Shown piece by piece: positions 19,261 through 28,547 of a DNA stretch of 64,000 nt. A program made the position numbers and the translations under genes. The notes under the pieces were generated by a model. The model worked only from the letters and a program-made list of their open reading frames with translations, searched no databases and was not told the DNA's origin. The stretch's first letter is position 1. The number at the start of each line of letters is the position of its first letter. Origin of the DNA: Pycnococcus provasolii (Eukaryota > Chlorophyta > Pseudoscourfieldiophyceae > Pseudoscourfieldiales); assembly GCA_049487715.1 (NCBI GenBank), contig CP150588.1, positions 62,001-126,000 of the forward strand, written 5' to 3'.

Positions 19261-22119
19261 TTAAAAAAAGTTATTCATAGGGGATGTGAGGTGGCGCTTG
19301 CTGCTGTGCACGTCGAAACCGGCGTCTTCGAAGTAGTGACCGACAGGCTCCTCGAACGTCATGACGGTGTCGTCCAGCACGATCTTTGCCGCGGCGATGT
19401 GCGCTGCAGTAAAATGCTAGTACGAAATCAAATGCATACAGCCTGCAACGTCGCTCACCAACAAGTCGCCATCGTCGCTCAACGCGCCGACTTGGCGAGG
19501 CACGAACGTCACCTCGTGCGCCCTCCACGACGTTTTCGCACTCGTCTGACTAACGGGTAAGTGAGGGATGTCGCGTGCATACAGACGCACGCCGACGGAA
19601 CACGCAAGCGCCAAGTACGATCCTCGAAGACTTCCGCAACCTGCGAGAGGGATCGTCGCCGTGAACTCTCTCTCGCTCCCGAAACGCATCAGTGGTGCAG
19701 CCTTCTCAGCGACTGTCTGAGCGGACTTCTCTTCGTAAAACGTTCCACCGTAGGCGGTCGCACCGCATCCGTCACGTGTGAGAAGCATCGGCGCACTGCT
19801 CTCTCGTCCGGTTACCCAGGTAAGACTGCATGCGGAACCGCCGTCAGTTCCACGAACGGCAATGGGATTGTCGTCGAGCTTGCGCCTGTCGTACAATTGC
19901 ACCACGCCATCCATCTGAGCAGCTGCGAGCACGTTGGGCTGCACGGGCGAGAATTTCACGTCGTTCCAGCCCGCGTTGCGCGGCGCGGTGGTCCGAGCGA
20001 CACACCGGCTTCCGCCCATGCGCACGTCCCACAGCTTCAGCAGGTTGTCGTCCCGACCGCACGATGCGAGAGCGAACGGGTCGAGCTTGTGGGAAGCCAC
20101 CGCGGCTGTGCGGCAGGTGTGCTGCGCATGGAAGCGCGTTGCACCAGCCATCCAGTCCTTTGCATCACTCACGGCACTCGGCGTAATCACGCGAACGTTG
20201 CCCATCTCGTCGCCAATCACCCAGTCCCCGGAGGGCATGACGCCAAGCGAAACAGGCGGTGCGGGAAGAGGTGCCGAAACTGCCGCGCATGCGGGAAGCA
20301 CGGGTGTACCGCACTCCTCATCTCCGTGTTCGTCGTCGTGGTCGTTGTCGTGGTCGTCGTCGTCGTCGTCGTCGTCGTCGAGATCGTCGGAGCTACTGCT
20401 TCTGTATCGGTTCCCACGTTGGCTGCCCATGATCGCAAGTGCCGATTCACGCATATCTGACCATGGGAAGACAACCAGCCTACCCCCGACGTGGTACGGC
20501 GTGTCGGCAACCGCAGAGTTGGCTTGCTGTGCAACCGCGGCGGCGGCGACGTCCATGGATCCGCCGGCGACATTCGTCAGTGCGATAAGACGCTCTCCTC
20601 CGTCGATGGGCGTCATGGCAAACAGCGGCGACTGCGCACTCGCTCCGCCTCCACTTCCACTTCCGCTTGTGCCTCCTGCAGCAGCAAGACTGTGCGAGAG
20701 CTGCACGAATGTCGCGATTGGACGAAGCGTCGGCCGATGCGCCAACACAGCCGCGGCAGCCTGAGCCGCCTTGGTAACGCCATGCACAATGTCGCTGCGA
20801 TCACGTGTTGCTGTTGCTGGCGCTTCGTTGTTGCTTGTGCATCCCACCGCGATGGATTCCAGTGCACTGCGATGCACGGCAACACGCCGTCTCTTTGTGG
20901 CGAGCCGATCGTCGTCTTCAGACCCTGCTGCTGCTGCGGCGGCGGCGGCGGCGGCGGCGATGGCAGCCTCATCGGCGTCGGCACTGGCGAGCGTGTTCGC
21001 GCAGTTGACGGCTTTTGCAAATGCGTCTCGACGGCGCAGCAGCGAGGACTTGTGTGCACCCATGCGATCGCGTATGGCATAGAGCACACTCAGGAGAGGC
21101 GATGGGTGTTTCAGCTGAGGCCGTGCTTCTTCCGAGGACGTGGATGTTGTTGCGGTTTGTGGTGAGTCGTGGAGTGCGGTTGTCGTTGGTGGCGGTGGTT
21201 GTGGCAGTGGCAAGGCGGGAGCAGACATGGCGGGTCCCCTTTCCCTTTCGGTGGTTGGCACAGCCTGCATATTATCTCTTCTCCTGACGACGTGCGTCCA
21301 CAGGTTTTTGACTTCCTTAGGTTCCACAGGTTTGATGATGTAGTCGTCCGCTCCAGAGCGCACGCACGCCAGCACGGTTTCGAGTTCCTCGCACGCGGAC
21401 ATCATGAGGACGGGTAGGCTGTTGAGTCGTTCGTCTCTTCTGATGACGTGCAGCAGAGCGACGCCGTCTCCCTCCTCCATCATGACGTCCGTCAGAACGA
21501 GGTGGTACGTCGTGTGCGCGTTCGCGTCCGCGAGTAGGAGAGCCGCGTGTGCGCCGTGCGGCGAGACGGTGACTCTGTACCCCGCCTTTCTGAGCGCCCT
21601 TGCGATGATGAGCCTGCTTGTTGCTTCGTCCTCGACGAGCAGCACGTGAACTTGCTCACCGTCGACGAGGACACGCTGCGTCTCCGAGGATGTGTTTTCG
21701 ACGCGCGTCATCGTCCGAGGGTGCGTCTTTGTGGATGAAGCAGGTTCGATCGCCGCCGCCGCCGACGTGTTCCTCTGATGCGATTCACTGGCAAAGCCAA
21801 CCATCATAGGTGCTGGTGACGCGTTATTATTATTGTTATTATTATTATTATTATTATTGGCGATGGTTGTGGTGGTGGCAGGAGGACGCTCCAAAGCCGC
21901 CGCCGCCCCCCTTTGCCAATCCAAAGGCAAAGAAACAGCAGGAGGAGGAGACGCCGACGAGCCCCCCAACAACGCACGAGCAGGAGCAGGGCCTACCCCC
22001 AACGCACGAGCAGGAGCAGCATGAGCAGCATCGTCCATGGCACTAAAACCACCACCACCACCACCAGGACCAGGTTGACGCCCACGATCCTCCTCCTCCT
22101 CCGGGGGGGGGACCGCCAT
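19261..22119 (-). CDS. Response-regulator receiver domain fused to a WD40 domain
   Basis: Start ATGG at 22119 (GCCATGG), 940 residues with the last 36-nt intron (19439-19404) removed; unspliced it stops at 19417. Residues 1-155 are disordered (poly-G, poly-N). Residues 157-280 are a receiver: VHVLLVEDE (acidic pair), VLTDVMM with phospho-acceptor Asp 211, Ser 241, and YIIKPVEPKEVKNLWTHVVR, whose KP..K.LW.HV tail is typical of plant clock pseudo-response regulators; here the Asp is kept. A long low-complexity linker with Ala and Asp runs leads to WD-type repeats (about 690-890): LASCGRDDNLLKLWDVRMG, NDVKFSPVQPNVLAAAQMDG, VRLYARDIPHL. The terminal exon adds AAAKIVLDDTVMTFEEPVGH. Probably a phosphorelay- or clock-linked scaffold; partners are unknown. 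Confidence 0.7.
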
Positions 22120-22550
22120 GGCGAACTCGCCTGGTGGAAAAAAACAGAGGAGTGACGAAGCAGGCCACGAGGTCCCGAGGGAGGGAATAACTGGGGGGTT
22201 GGAAAAAAACAGGTGTACGGGGGAACTCTTCATGCAAGGGTGGGTCCCCATGTTTCCAATGGGCAGGCGGGGAGAAGGAGGGCGGGCGGGGAGGAGGAAG
22301 GGCCGAGGGGGGGAGACCTCCTCCTTAGACAACCCCGTCTGGGCCTGCCCTGCTCCCCCCCCCCTTTTTTTTGACGGCAAAACTTGGGCAAAAAACGTCT
22401 TGAGTACCGGGTAGGGGGAGGTCTCGCCTCTCGCCTCTCACCTGAAAAAGATACAGAACAGGTTGAGCCAAGAAAACAATCCGTGGAAAATAAATCGAAT
22501 CATTTTTTCCATTTTTCCTTTCCCCCCCAACCCCACACACCCTGGGTTTT

Positions 22551-22612
<62 letters not shown>

Positions 22613-22880
22613 TAGCGGGGTTTTGGCAACCCTAGCCTAACCCTAACTGATAACCCTAACCTAACCCTAGAGGGCATTCGGGCATTAGGGTTACGCATGC
22701 GTTCCCTGTTTCTTCCCGTCGTCAGCCACACGTCAGTCACGGGAACGTATTTTAAGGTTAGCCGCAATCGTCTCATCTCCTCTGGCGGGTGCCGCCAAGG
22801 ACATGCTGCTCGGGTCGTCGACGTCGTCGTACATGGGTCACATCAGCGCTCCTCCATTTCCAAAGCACACATCTGGTGGT
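22120..22880. other. Divergent promoter region with a 60-nt poly-T tract and TTAGGG-type repeats
   Basis: Holds a T homopolymer at 22552-22611, then CCTAACCCTAA repeats on both strands (22629-22693), ending about 190 bp before the glutathione peroxidase start. The 22120-22420 part is G-rich, upstream of the receiver-WD40 gene. Frames crossing this region are low complexity. Confidence 0.6.
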
Positions 22881-23621
22881 ATGCGCATGGGACACAAAGT
22901 ATGCGTGTTCCTAAGTCTTTTCAGTCTTGCCACCTTAGTGTACGCGCGAACACCTTCTCCCCACATTTCAACCATGGGAAAGATGGAACACCTACCTTTA
23001 CCTGACGTGACATGCGCACCGGATGACCCGGCGAAGTGCACGTGCCTTGGTAAACCAATTGGACCGGACACGTACACGCCACCCGCGTACATGCGAAACA
23101 AGTACGAAAGCTTGTACGACATCGAAGTCATGCACTCGGACGCAAACGCGAAACTCGACGTGTACCGAGGAAACGTCACCTTGGTCGTCAACGTCGCGTC
23201 CGCCTGAGGCTTGCAGAACGTCAACTACCCAGGAATCATTCAACTTCTGCAAAAGTACAGAAGCCGAGGATTCCAGGTGTTGGCGTTCCCCTCCAACCAG
23301 TTTGGGGCGCAGGCGCCGTGCGCGTCGTCGTGCGAGCGGGCGTACATGCTTCACAAACTCAACTTCAACGACGAAAACTCGGGGGTCGTCGTGTTCGACA
23401 AAGTCGTCGTGAACGGCGACGGCGCGAGCGACGCGTACGTGTTCCTCCAAAGAACCGTGCAGAACAACCTGCCGAACTGCGCGGGGTGCATGGTGACCTG
23501 GAACTACGAGAAGTTCCTCGTCGACGCGGATGGACGCGCATTTGCGCGCTACTACCCCGCAGCGTCGCCTCTTGACATGGAGGCGGATATCGAGCGTTTG
23601 CTCGCGGATGCCGGACGCTAA
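22881..23621 (+). CDS. GPX: Secreted selenocysteine glutathione peroxidase (in-frame TGA at 23205-23207)
   Basis: Read through the TGA, the frame gives 246 residues with selenocysteine at 109, at the position of the catalytic residue of glutathione peroxidases: VVNVASA-U-GLQNVNYPGI. The other catalytic residues follow: Gln in FPSNQFGAQAP, and Trp/Asn in VTWNYEKFLVD. ATG at 22881 gives MRMGHKVCVFLSLFSLATLV, a signal peptide ending at ARTPS. An upstream ATG at 22803 is also in frame. A Cys-rich segment (TCAPDDPAKCTCLG) precedes the domain, and two extra CxxC-like groups (CASSC, CAGC) lie inside it. It should reduce peroxides in the secretory system or outside the cell. A type-2 SECIS sits 36 nt after the stop. 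Confidence 0.9.
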
Positions 23622-23657
23622 CATGCCAAAAATCGGGTTTCGTTAGTCTTTCGCGTG

Positions 23658-23755
23658 TTTTCTGGAGTACAAAAGTGAAAGGTGGCAAGACTCAAATCCC
23701 GGAATACATCATGGGACGTCTGCACAGCCTGGAGAAATGATTCCAAGAAAAAAGA
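23658..23755 (+). promoter_or_regulatory. SECIS element, type 2, in the glutathione peroxidase 3' UTR
   Basis: The fold was worked out by hand. Helix I: TCTGGAGT (23661-23668) with GATTCCAAGA (23739-23748), one bulged A, extended by T/A pairs. Quartet: GTGAA (23675-23679) against GGAG (23731-23734), giving tandem G-A/A-G pairs. Helix II: AGGTGGCAAGAC (23680-23691) with GTCTGCACAGCCT (23718-23730). Apical CAAA (23693-23696), then a mini-stem TCCC/GGGA (23697-23700 with 23713-23716), which defines type 2. The quartet is GTGA rather than ATGA, a known minor variant. Confidence 0.85.
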
Positions 23756-23858
23756 AAGAAAGAAATGACGTGTCGTGTGCACAATGTAACGGAACGAATT
23801 TACGATATTCTATTTAAAAAACAAGAAAAGAAACGGCGCCCATCTCAATCTCAGTCGA

Positions 23859-26120
23859 TCAGGCAATCCGGCTCCACTTACCGCTCATCGTCTTACGAGG
23901 CGTTTTCATGTAGCCGTACCGACTTCGCGGATCCCAGCCATCGCGGCTTGTGCGCAGCGCATTTACAAAGTCCTGAAGAGTGATGGATCCATCGCCATTC
24001 ACATCCGCCTCGGTAAATGCTGCCTCGACGAACGTATCGTCGCTGCCGCCTCGATAGCACTTTCGCGTCGTGCTGAGAACATTGCGCCACTGCGCACGCG
24101 TCACAGATCCCGTGCCGTCAATGTCAAACTTCGCGAAAGCCTCCTTGGCCAATTCCATGAAGCGATCCTCGCCAACCTCCTCAATTACCATGTGCAAGTT
24201 CGTCGCGGCGGCAATAAACTCCCAATAGTCGATAGTTCCATCCGTCGAAAGGTCCACCCCTTTCAAGATCGTGTTGACTTCGTCGTCCGTGAAGTGTAAA
24301 CTTCGGTTGCCCTTGCACAACACGAGAAACACGTCGCGAAGGTCCTCCCTCTTAATCGTCAGGCTCTTCGTCACGTCGAGAGCCTCGAACTGCGCGTCAA
24401 TCGCCGGATCGGGAGGGAGCAATTTGGCCAACGATCGCAGAGCAATCTTGCGGAAGGGCGTCTCGCGGCTGAACGACACAATCGCTTGGATGACCGCGGC
24501 GTCGATCGTCACGCTTGACAGCAGATCATCAACATCTTGCCCCTCCTCCACATCGAGAACTCGACCAGAACGTGTGCGCAGTGGTCCTGTCACGGACTGT
24601 GTCGCGGTGATGCCGACGGGTGCGCGAGGCAGCGACCCTTCCGAGGCTGTTTCCAGGGAAAGCATGCGCTCACGCACACCCATGTCCGTTCGATGGGGCG
24701 TAATCCATGGATGGCTGAGAGCGAGCGCAGCACTTGCGCGTCGTCCCGGATCGCGCTCGAGCAGCATGGCGAGAAAGCTAATGCACTCCGGCGACCTTCC
24801 GTGTAGCGGATGCTCCGGATCGGACTCAATCTTGCGCACGTCCAAGTAGGATTCGCCGCCGTGTGCCGCCTTTCCTGCGAGAACATTCTGCAGAACCTCC
24901 TTTTCGCTCTGTCCGTCGAACGGAACGCTGCCACAGAGGAGAAGGTACGTAATAATGCCCACACTCCACACGTCACTTTCCGGTCCATACTCGAAGCGAA
25001 GCACCTCGGGTGCGACGTAGTAGCATGTTCCCACGGCCCGTCGCAGCGGTCGTCCTGGCGTGAACCGTCGACTCAGACCAAAGTCCACCAACAGCAGGCG
25101 TGATGCCTTGACGAAATTTGACGTGGAAGAGTCGTTGTCCGTCTTGCTGCCCATGACGTTGCCCATGACATTTCCTATGGACTTTGTGATTTTCCCCGAC
25201 ACTCCTCCGCCGCTTACGAGCGCGGGATTGGAGCTGAACAGGAAGTTCTCAGGCTTGATGTCGCAGCTGACGACGCCATTCAAGTGGCAGTGTGCAAGTG
25301 AGCGCAGCATGTGCTTCACGAGCCGACGCACCGTCGCCTCGGTGAGCACCGTCGACGGCTTGGCGTTGGGATGATCTGAGAAGGCGCGTGCGATGTACTC
25401 GAACAGATCCCCGCCACGGCAGAGGTCCATCACGATGTGCACGTAGTTCTCATCCTCGAAGCTGTCACGGAACCGAATGACGTGAGGATGTCCGTCGCCA
25501 ACGGTAGCGAGAATGTCCACCTCTCGATCCATATCCTCGATTGCATCTGCCGAGGTGATGGACTCCTTGGAGATGCGCTTCACGGCGTAGTGCTTGGAGT
25601 TCGGTGCGGCGTTGCCAAACCGTGCTCTTGCGCGGAATACGCTGCCAAATGCACCTTGTCCGATTTCCTCGAGCAGTTCGAATTTCTCGTCAAAGTCCAA
25701 CTTGAATCCAAACCACACGACATTTCTTGTTGGTGCTGGTAGCGGAGGACATTTCGACGACGGCGTTGAGTCTTGTGCACCGTCGCAGTTGAGTGGTGAC
25801 GGCTGTGTCTGACTTCCATCACTCAGAAAGCTCCGCAGCACGTGAGAGAGGGACCACGGCAGTGCTGTGAGGTGGTAGCTATGGCCGTGCGACGGAGACG
25901 CCGCCGCTGCCGCTGACGTCGACACTTGTGTTGCTGAGCTAGCACGAGTTGACGTCGCGGCAAGGTTGTCATCGTCGTCGTCGGAGTCAGCACGTGCCGG
26001 CGGCGCGCCGGTTCCTCCCAATGAACCACCCATAAAAAGAGCGCCAGAGGAAGCCGCCGCCGCCATTGCTAACCACCATTGCTCACGGAGAGGAGAGAGA
26101 CGCATCCTCGCAGTGAGCAT
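23859..26120 (-). CDS. Calcium-dependent protein kinase (CDPK) with altered catalytic loop
   Basis: 753 residues. The N-terminal 130 are variable, with an Ala-rich hydrophobic patch. The kinase domain starts FELLEEIGQGAFGSVF with Lys in YAVKRI and has DFGLSRRF, VAPEVL and SDVWSVGIITYLLLCGSVPF. The catalytic loop reads GVVSCDIKPENFLF: the Asp and Asn are kept but the usual His-Arg is Ser-Cys, so regulation by activation-loop phosphate may be lost. A junction helix region and four EF-hand-like units follow; the last three are good (DLSTDGTIDYWEF, FDIDGTGSVTRAQW, ADVNGDGSITLQDF). It should be a Ca2+-activated Ser/Thr kinase. Its closest relative in the window is the kinase at 35.4 kb (shared WFG....D.DE preamble), which lacks EF-hands. 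Confidence 0.88.
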   Translation of the reverse strand: MLTARMRLSPLREQWWLAMAAAASSGALFMGGSLGGTGAPPARADSDDDDDNLAATSTRASSATQVSTSAAAAASPSHGHSYHLTALPWSLSHVLRSFLSDGSQTQPSPLNCDGAQDSTPSSKCPPLPAPTRNVVWFGFKLDFDEKFELLEEIGQGAFGSVFRARARFGNAAPNSKHYAVKRISKESITSADAIEDMDREVDILATVGDGHPHVIRFRDSFEDENYVHIVMDLCRGGDLFEYIARAFSDHPNAKPSTVLTEATVRRLVKHMLRSLAHCHLNGVVSCDIKPENFLFSSNPALVSGGGVSGKITKSIGNVMGNVMGSKTDNDSSTSNFVKASRLLLVDFGLSRRFTPGRPLRRAVGTCYYVAPEVLRFEYGPESDVWSVGIITYLLLCGSVPFDGQSEKEVLQNVLAGKAAHGGESYLDVRKIESDPEHPLHGRSPECISFLAMLLERDPGRRASAALALSHPWITPHRTDMGVRERMLSLETASEGSLPRAPVGITATQSVTGPLRTRSGRVLDVEEGQDVDDLLSSVTIDAAVIQAIVSFSRETPFRKIALRSLAKLLPPDPAIDAQFEALDVTKSLTIKREDLRDVFLVLCKGNRSLHFTDDEVNTILKGVDLSTDGTIDYWEFIAAATNLHMVIEEVGEDRFMELAKEAFAKFDIDGTGSVTRAQWRNVLSTTRKCYRGGSDDTFVEAAFTEADVNGDGSITLQDFVNALRTSRDGWDPRSRYGYMKTPRKTMSGKWSRIA

Positions 26121-26394
26121 GATATGTGAATGAAAAAGACGAAAAAGAGAGAGAGATGGAGAGAGCTAAACCGAGCGCATACCCCAAAGCAAATACTGCG
26201 AGTTGTGGGAAATGGACGTCGTCGGCGCAGTGGGCCCGGGGAGTTTTGTGTTATCCGAAGAACAGGGGGCGCACAACAAGCAGCTTATTTTTTTTAAAGG
26301 TAGTTCCCCTTTAAAAAAGAGATCCTAGGCGCTCAACGTGTGGATCCCCACCCTTTCCGTAGGACTAGGTTGGGAAAAAAAATAGTCTCGTTGG

Positions 26395-27171
26395 TTACTC
26401 GTCGTTGCTCGTGGTGCTAGCGGTGATGTTGGCCATGTTGGCCTGATTAACAGCGTCTTTCCCGACGGCTGGCCAACCTCCTACCTTGTAGTAGTACAGC
26501 GCAACTATGGCAATGACGTCCGCGACAAACACCGCGCTGAAGCTCTTCCACACGAACGGAATGGCGACGTTAATCACGGGGATGAGCAGGAAGAGGATAT
26601 TCAGCGCATCTTTCTCCTTCGCGCTGCAGTCTCTCGCCCTCAGGCTCGGAACGGCGATCATCCAAGGACTCCACATGCCCAGTAGACGTGCAATTGTGGG
26701 TTCGTCGCTGGGAAAGATGACGTTGAACGCGAGCAGGCCGCCGACCGCCATGCTGAGATAGCTCTGGTACACGAATATGTCGTGCAGCGCCGTTCCGGGC
26801 ACCGCGGGGTTTTTCTTGGCGGTTGACGACCTCGGCGCGAACGTCGCCGCAATCTTCTGCGCATTCTTAGAGACGTCACGCTCGATGTCCGCGGACTTTT
26901 CTGCTGTGGACGGCGCCGACGACGTCTCTTCGGACGTCTCCGAAGACGCGTTGGTTGCGACACGTCGCAGAGCAAGCTTGGGGATGTGACGATGACAAGA
27001 ACGATGTGTCGTCGTCTTCTTCTTCTTCTTCTGTGCCAAGCTATTTGCCAAGGAAATGTGAGCACATTTACAAGGTGCTGTGATCCGTGAAGGAGAAGCA
27101 CCCGTGATCCCACGAGAGGCCAGTACAGTAGGAGGAGCACGCGACATCATAACCACGGCTGGCATGGGCAT
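26395..27171 (-). CDS. Plastid-type multi-pass membrane protein, function unknown
   Basis: 258 residues from the ATG at 27171 (the longer frame adds low-complexity residues). The N-terminal 75 residues are Ser/Thr/Lys/Arg-rich with few acids, like a plastid transit peptide (LRRVATNASSE may mark the cleavage region). The rest has three to four hydrophobic helices: YQSYLSMAVGGLLAFNVIF, WMIAVPSL, ALNILFLLIPVINVAIPF, and FVADVIAIVALYYYKV. The segment LRARDCSAKEKDALNILFLL recalls an uncharacterised plant plastid membrane family, but I cannot name it. The gene is divergent from the PSA2-like gene, another plastid protein. Confidence 0.6.
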   Translation of the reverse strand: MPMPAVVMMSRAPPTVLASRGITGASPSRITAPCKCAHISLANSLAQKKKKKTTTHRSCHRHIPKLALRRVATNASSETSEETSSAPSTAEKSADIERDVSKNAQKIAATFAPRSSTAKKNPAVPGTALHDIFVYQSYLSMAVGGLLAFNVIFPSDEPTIARLLGMWSPWMIAVPSLRARDCSAKEKDALNILFLLIPVINVAIPFVWKSFSAVFVADVIAIVALYYYKVGGWPAVGKDAVNQANMANITASTTSNDE

Positions 27172-27558
27172 GGATGAAAAATGATGAAGAAAGAAGGAGG
27201 AGGACGAAGAAAAATTCCCCGACAAACACCCCAGACACTCCGCAAAAAGCAAATGGGGATCCGTCCTAGTACCAAACCACACAGAACCATCCGAAGAAGG
27301 CTGGTGCAGTGCAGTGCAGGGGGTGGATAAGATTTTTTAAACTCCCTGGATTAGGGTAGTGACGTCTCCTTCGCCGAAGGAATTCGAAGATCCGATTGGG
27401 GATATTATATTACCCGGTAGTTTGCTTTTGCTTTGGGGATCCACTCCAACACCCTTAAAAAGAGACGGGTCCACTGGATTGGCGGCCGGTTCCGGTGTTG
27501 CATTCATCCGGCCACATTATTCCCGTATTTACTCTCCTCATTACATCCACAAACAACA
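27172..27558. other. Divergent promoter between two plastid-type genes
   Basis: 387 bp. A single TTAGGG occurs at about 27353 and a TATTATATTA run at about 27403. Otherwise nothing distinctive. Confidence 0.45.
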
Positions 27559-28371
27559 ATGCCGATCAGCTCCACTCCTCATGCGGCTTCATCAGGGTTG
27601 CGTGCTCCTCATGAAGCTCACCTACCTTCTTCATCTTTGTCATCTGGCTCTCGTTTGAGAAAACTTGCTCCTCCTCCTTTCGCATCGCGCAACGAACATG
27701 GGGACGCTTCCCCGGAAGATGGTGCGGTTGGGGCAAATGGGGCAACAAACAAGGGGGAGAATAATCAACACTACAGGCCGTGTACCGCCTGTAGCTCGTT
27801 CGCTGCGTGTCGACGAGGTGTGCTCGTGTCCCTCGGAGGAGGGTTCATGGCAGGCATCGGCAACACATTCGCCGCATACGCCGACGAAACGGACGCGCCC
27901 GTCGCCATACAGGTGGACGAACCACCGACTGTAGACCCTTCCCCCGCTGACGGAGACGACGCACCTCCTCAGGCTGCGGAAATGGCGACCATGAGTGACG
28001 AAGGTGCCGCGGCACCTTCCGAAGAACCGGCGCAAGTCGTCGTCCCGCCCGAAGATCGGTGTCGCGAGTGCGGGGGAAGCGGCGTCGTGCTGTGCGACAT
28101 GTGCGGAGGAACAGGAAAGTGGCGCGCAGTCTCGCGCAAACGACCGCAGGATAACTACGAGTTTGCCGAGTGCCCGCAGTGCTTCGGACGCGGCGTGCTC
28201 GTGTGCGGAACGTGCTTCGGAACAGGACTGCGAAACGTTCGTGGACTTCTGCGTAGGCCTGAGGCTACGCCGCTCGTCGACAAAATGAGGAACGGTACGC
28301 TCCTTCCCGGCGAGGCGCAGAAACTGCTCGCCAAGGCGGCGGCTGAGGCGCGCGTCGCCGCGAACTCGTAA
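27559..28371 (+). CDS. Thylakoid-lumen DnaJ-type zinc-finger protein, PSA2/BSD2-like
   Basis: 270 residues from the ATG at 27559. A transit-like N-terminus is followed by [20 protein letters not shown] then FAAYA-DE, a twin-arginine lumen-targeting signal with an AxA cleavage site. An acidic linker leads to the zinc-finger region (about 165-235) with repeated CxxCxGxG-type motifs: [32 protein letters not shown]. It closes with [20 protein letters not shown], close to the tail of plant PSA2. PSA2 helps photosystem I accumulate in Arabidopsis; BSD2 is a Rubisco chaperone. The lumen signal favours the PSA2 role. This gene is the clearest sign that the organism is photosynthetic. Confidence 0.8.
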   Translation: MPISSTPHAASSGLRAPHEAHLPSSSLSSGSRLRKLAPPPFASRNEHGDASPEDGAVGANGATNKGENNQHYRPCTACSSFAACRRGVLVSLGGGFMAGIGNTFAAYADETDAPVAIQVDEPPTVDPSPADGDDAPPQAAEMATMSDEGAAAPSEEPAQVVVPPEDRCRECGGSGVVLCDMCGGTGKWRAVSRKRPQDNYEFAECPQCFGRGVLVCGTCFGTGLRNVRGLLRRPEATPLVDKMRNGTLLPGEAQKLLAKAAAEARVAANS

Positions 28372-28547
28372 AGGACGTCGCGGAGCGTGACGCGGGCTAC
28401 TGGCGGTTTTCTTTTTCAAACGTGTAAAAATTCGTTTACACACGTCCAGCCTGTCCTTTCCCCCCCCCCCCCTTCCCCGACGGGGTTTGGGGTGACGTCA
28501 CCATCTCCCCGAAATCCGCCAACCTCCCTCACACACACGCGAAGGTG

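Noticed and set aside
19561-21343. Several plus-strand ORFs opposite the receiver-WD40 gene
   Set aside because: Antisense of Ala/Asp/Asn repeats; no motifs.
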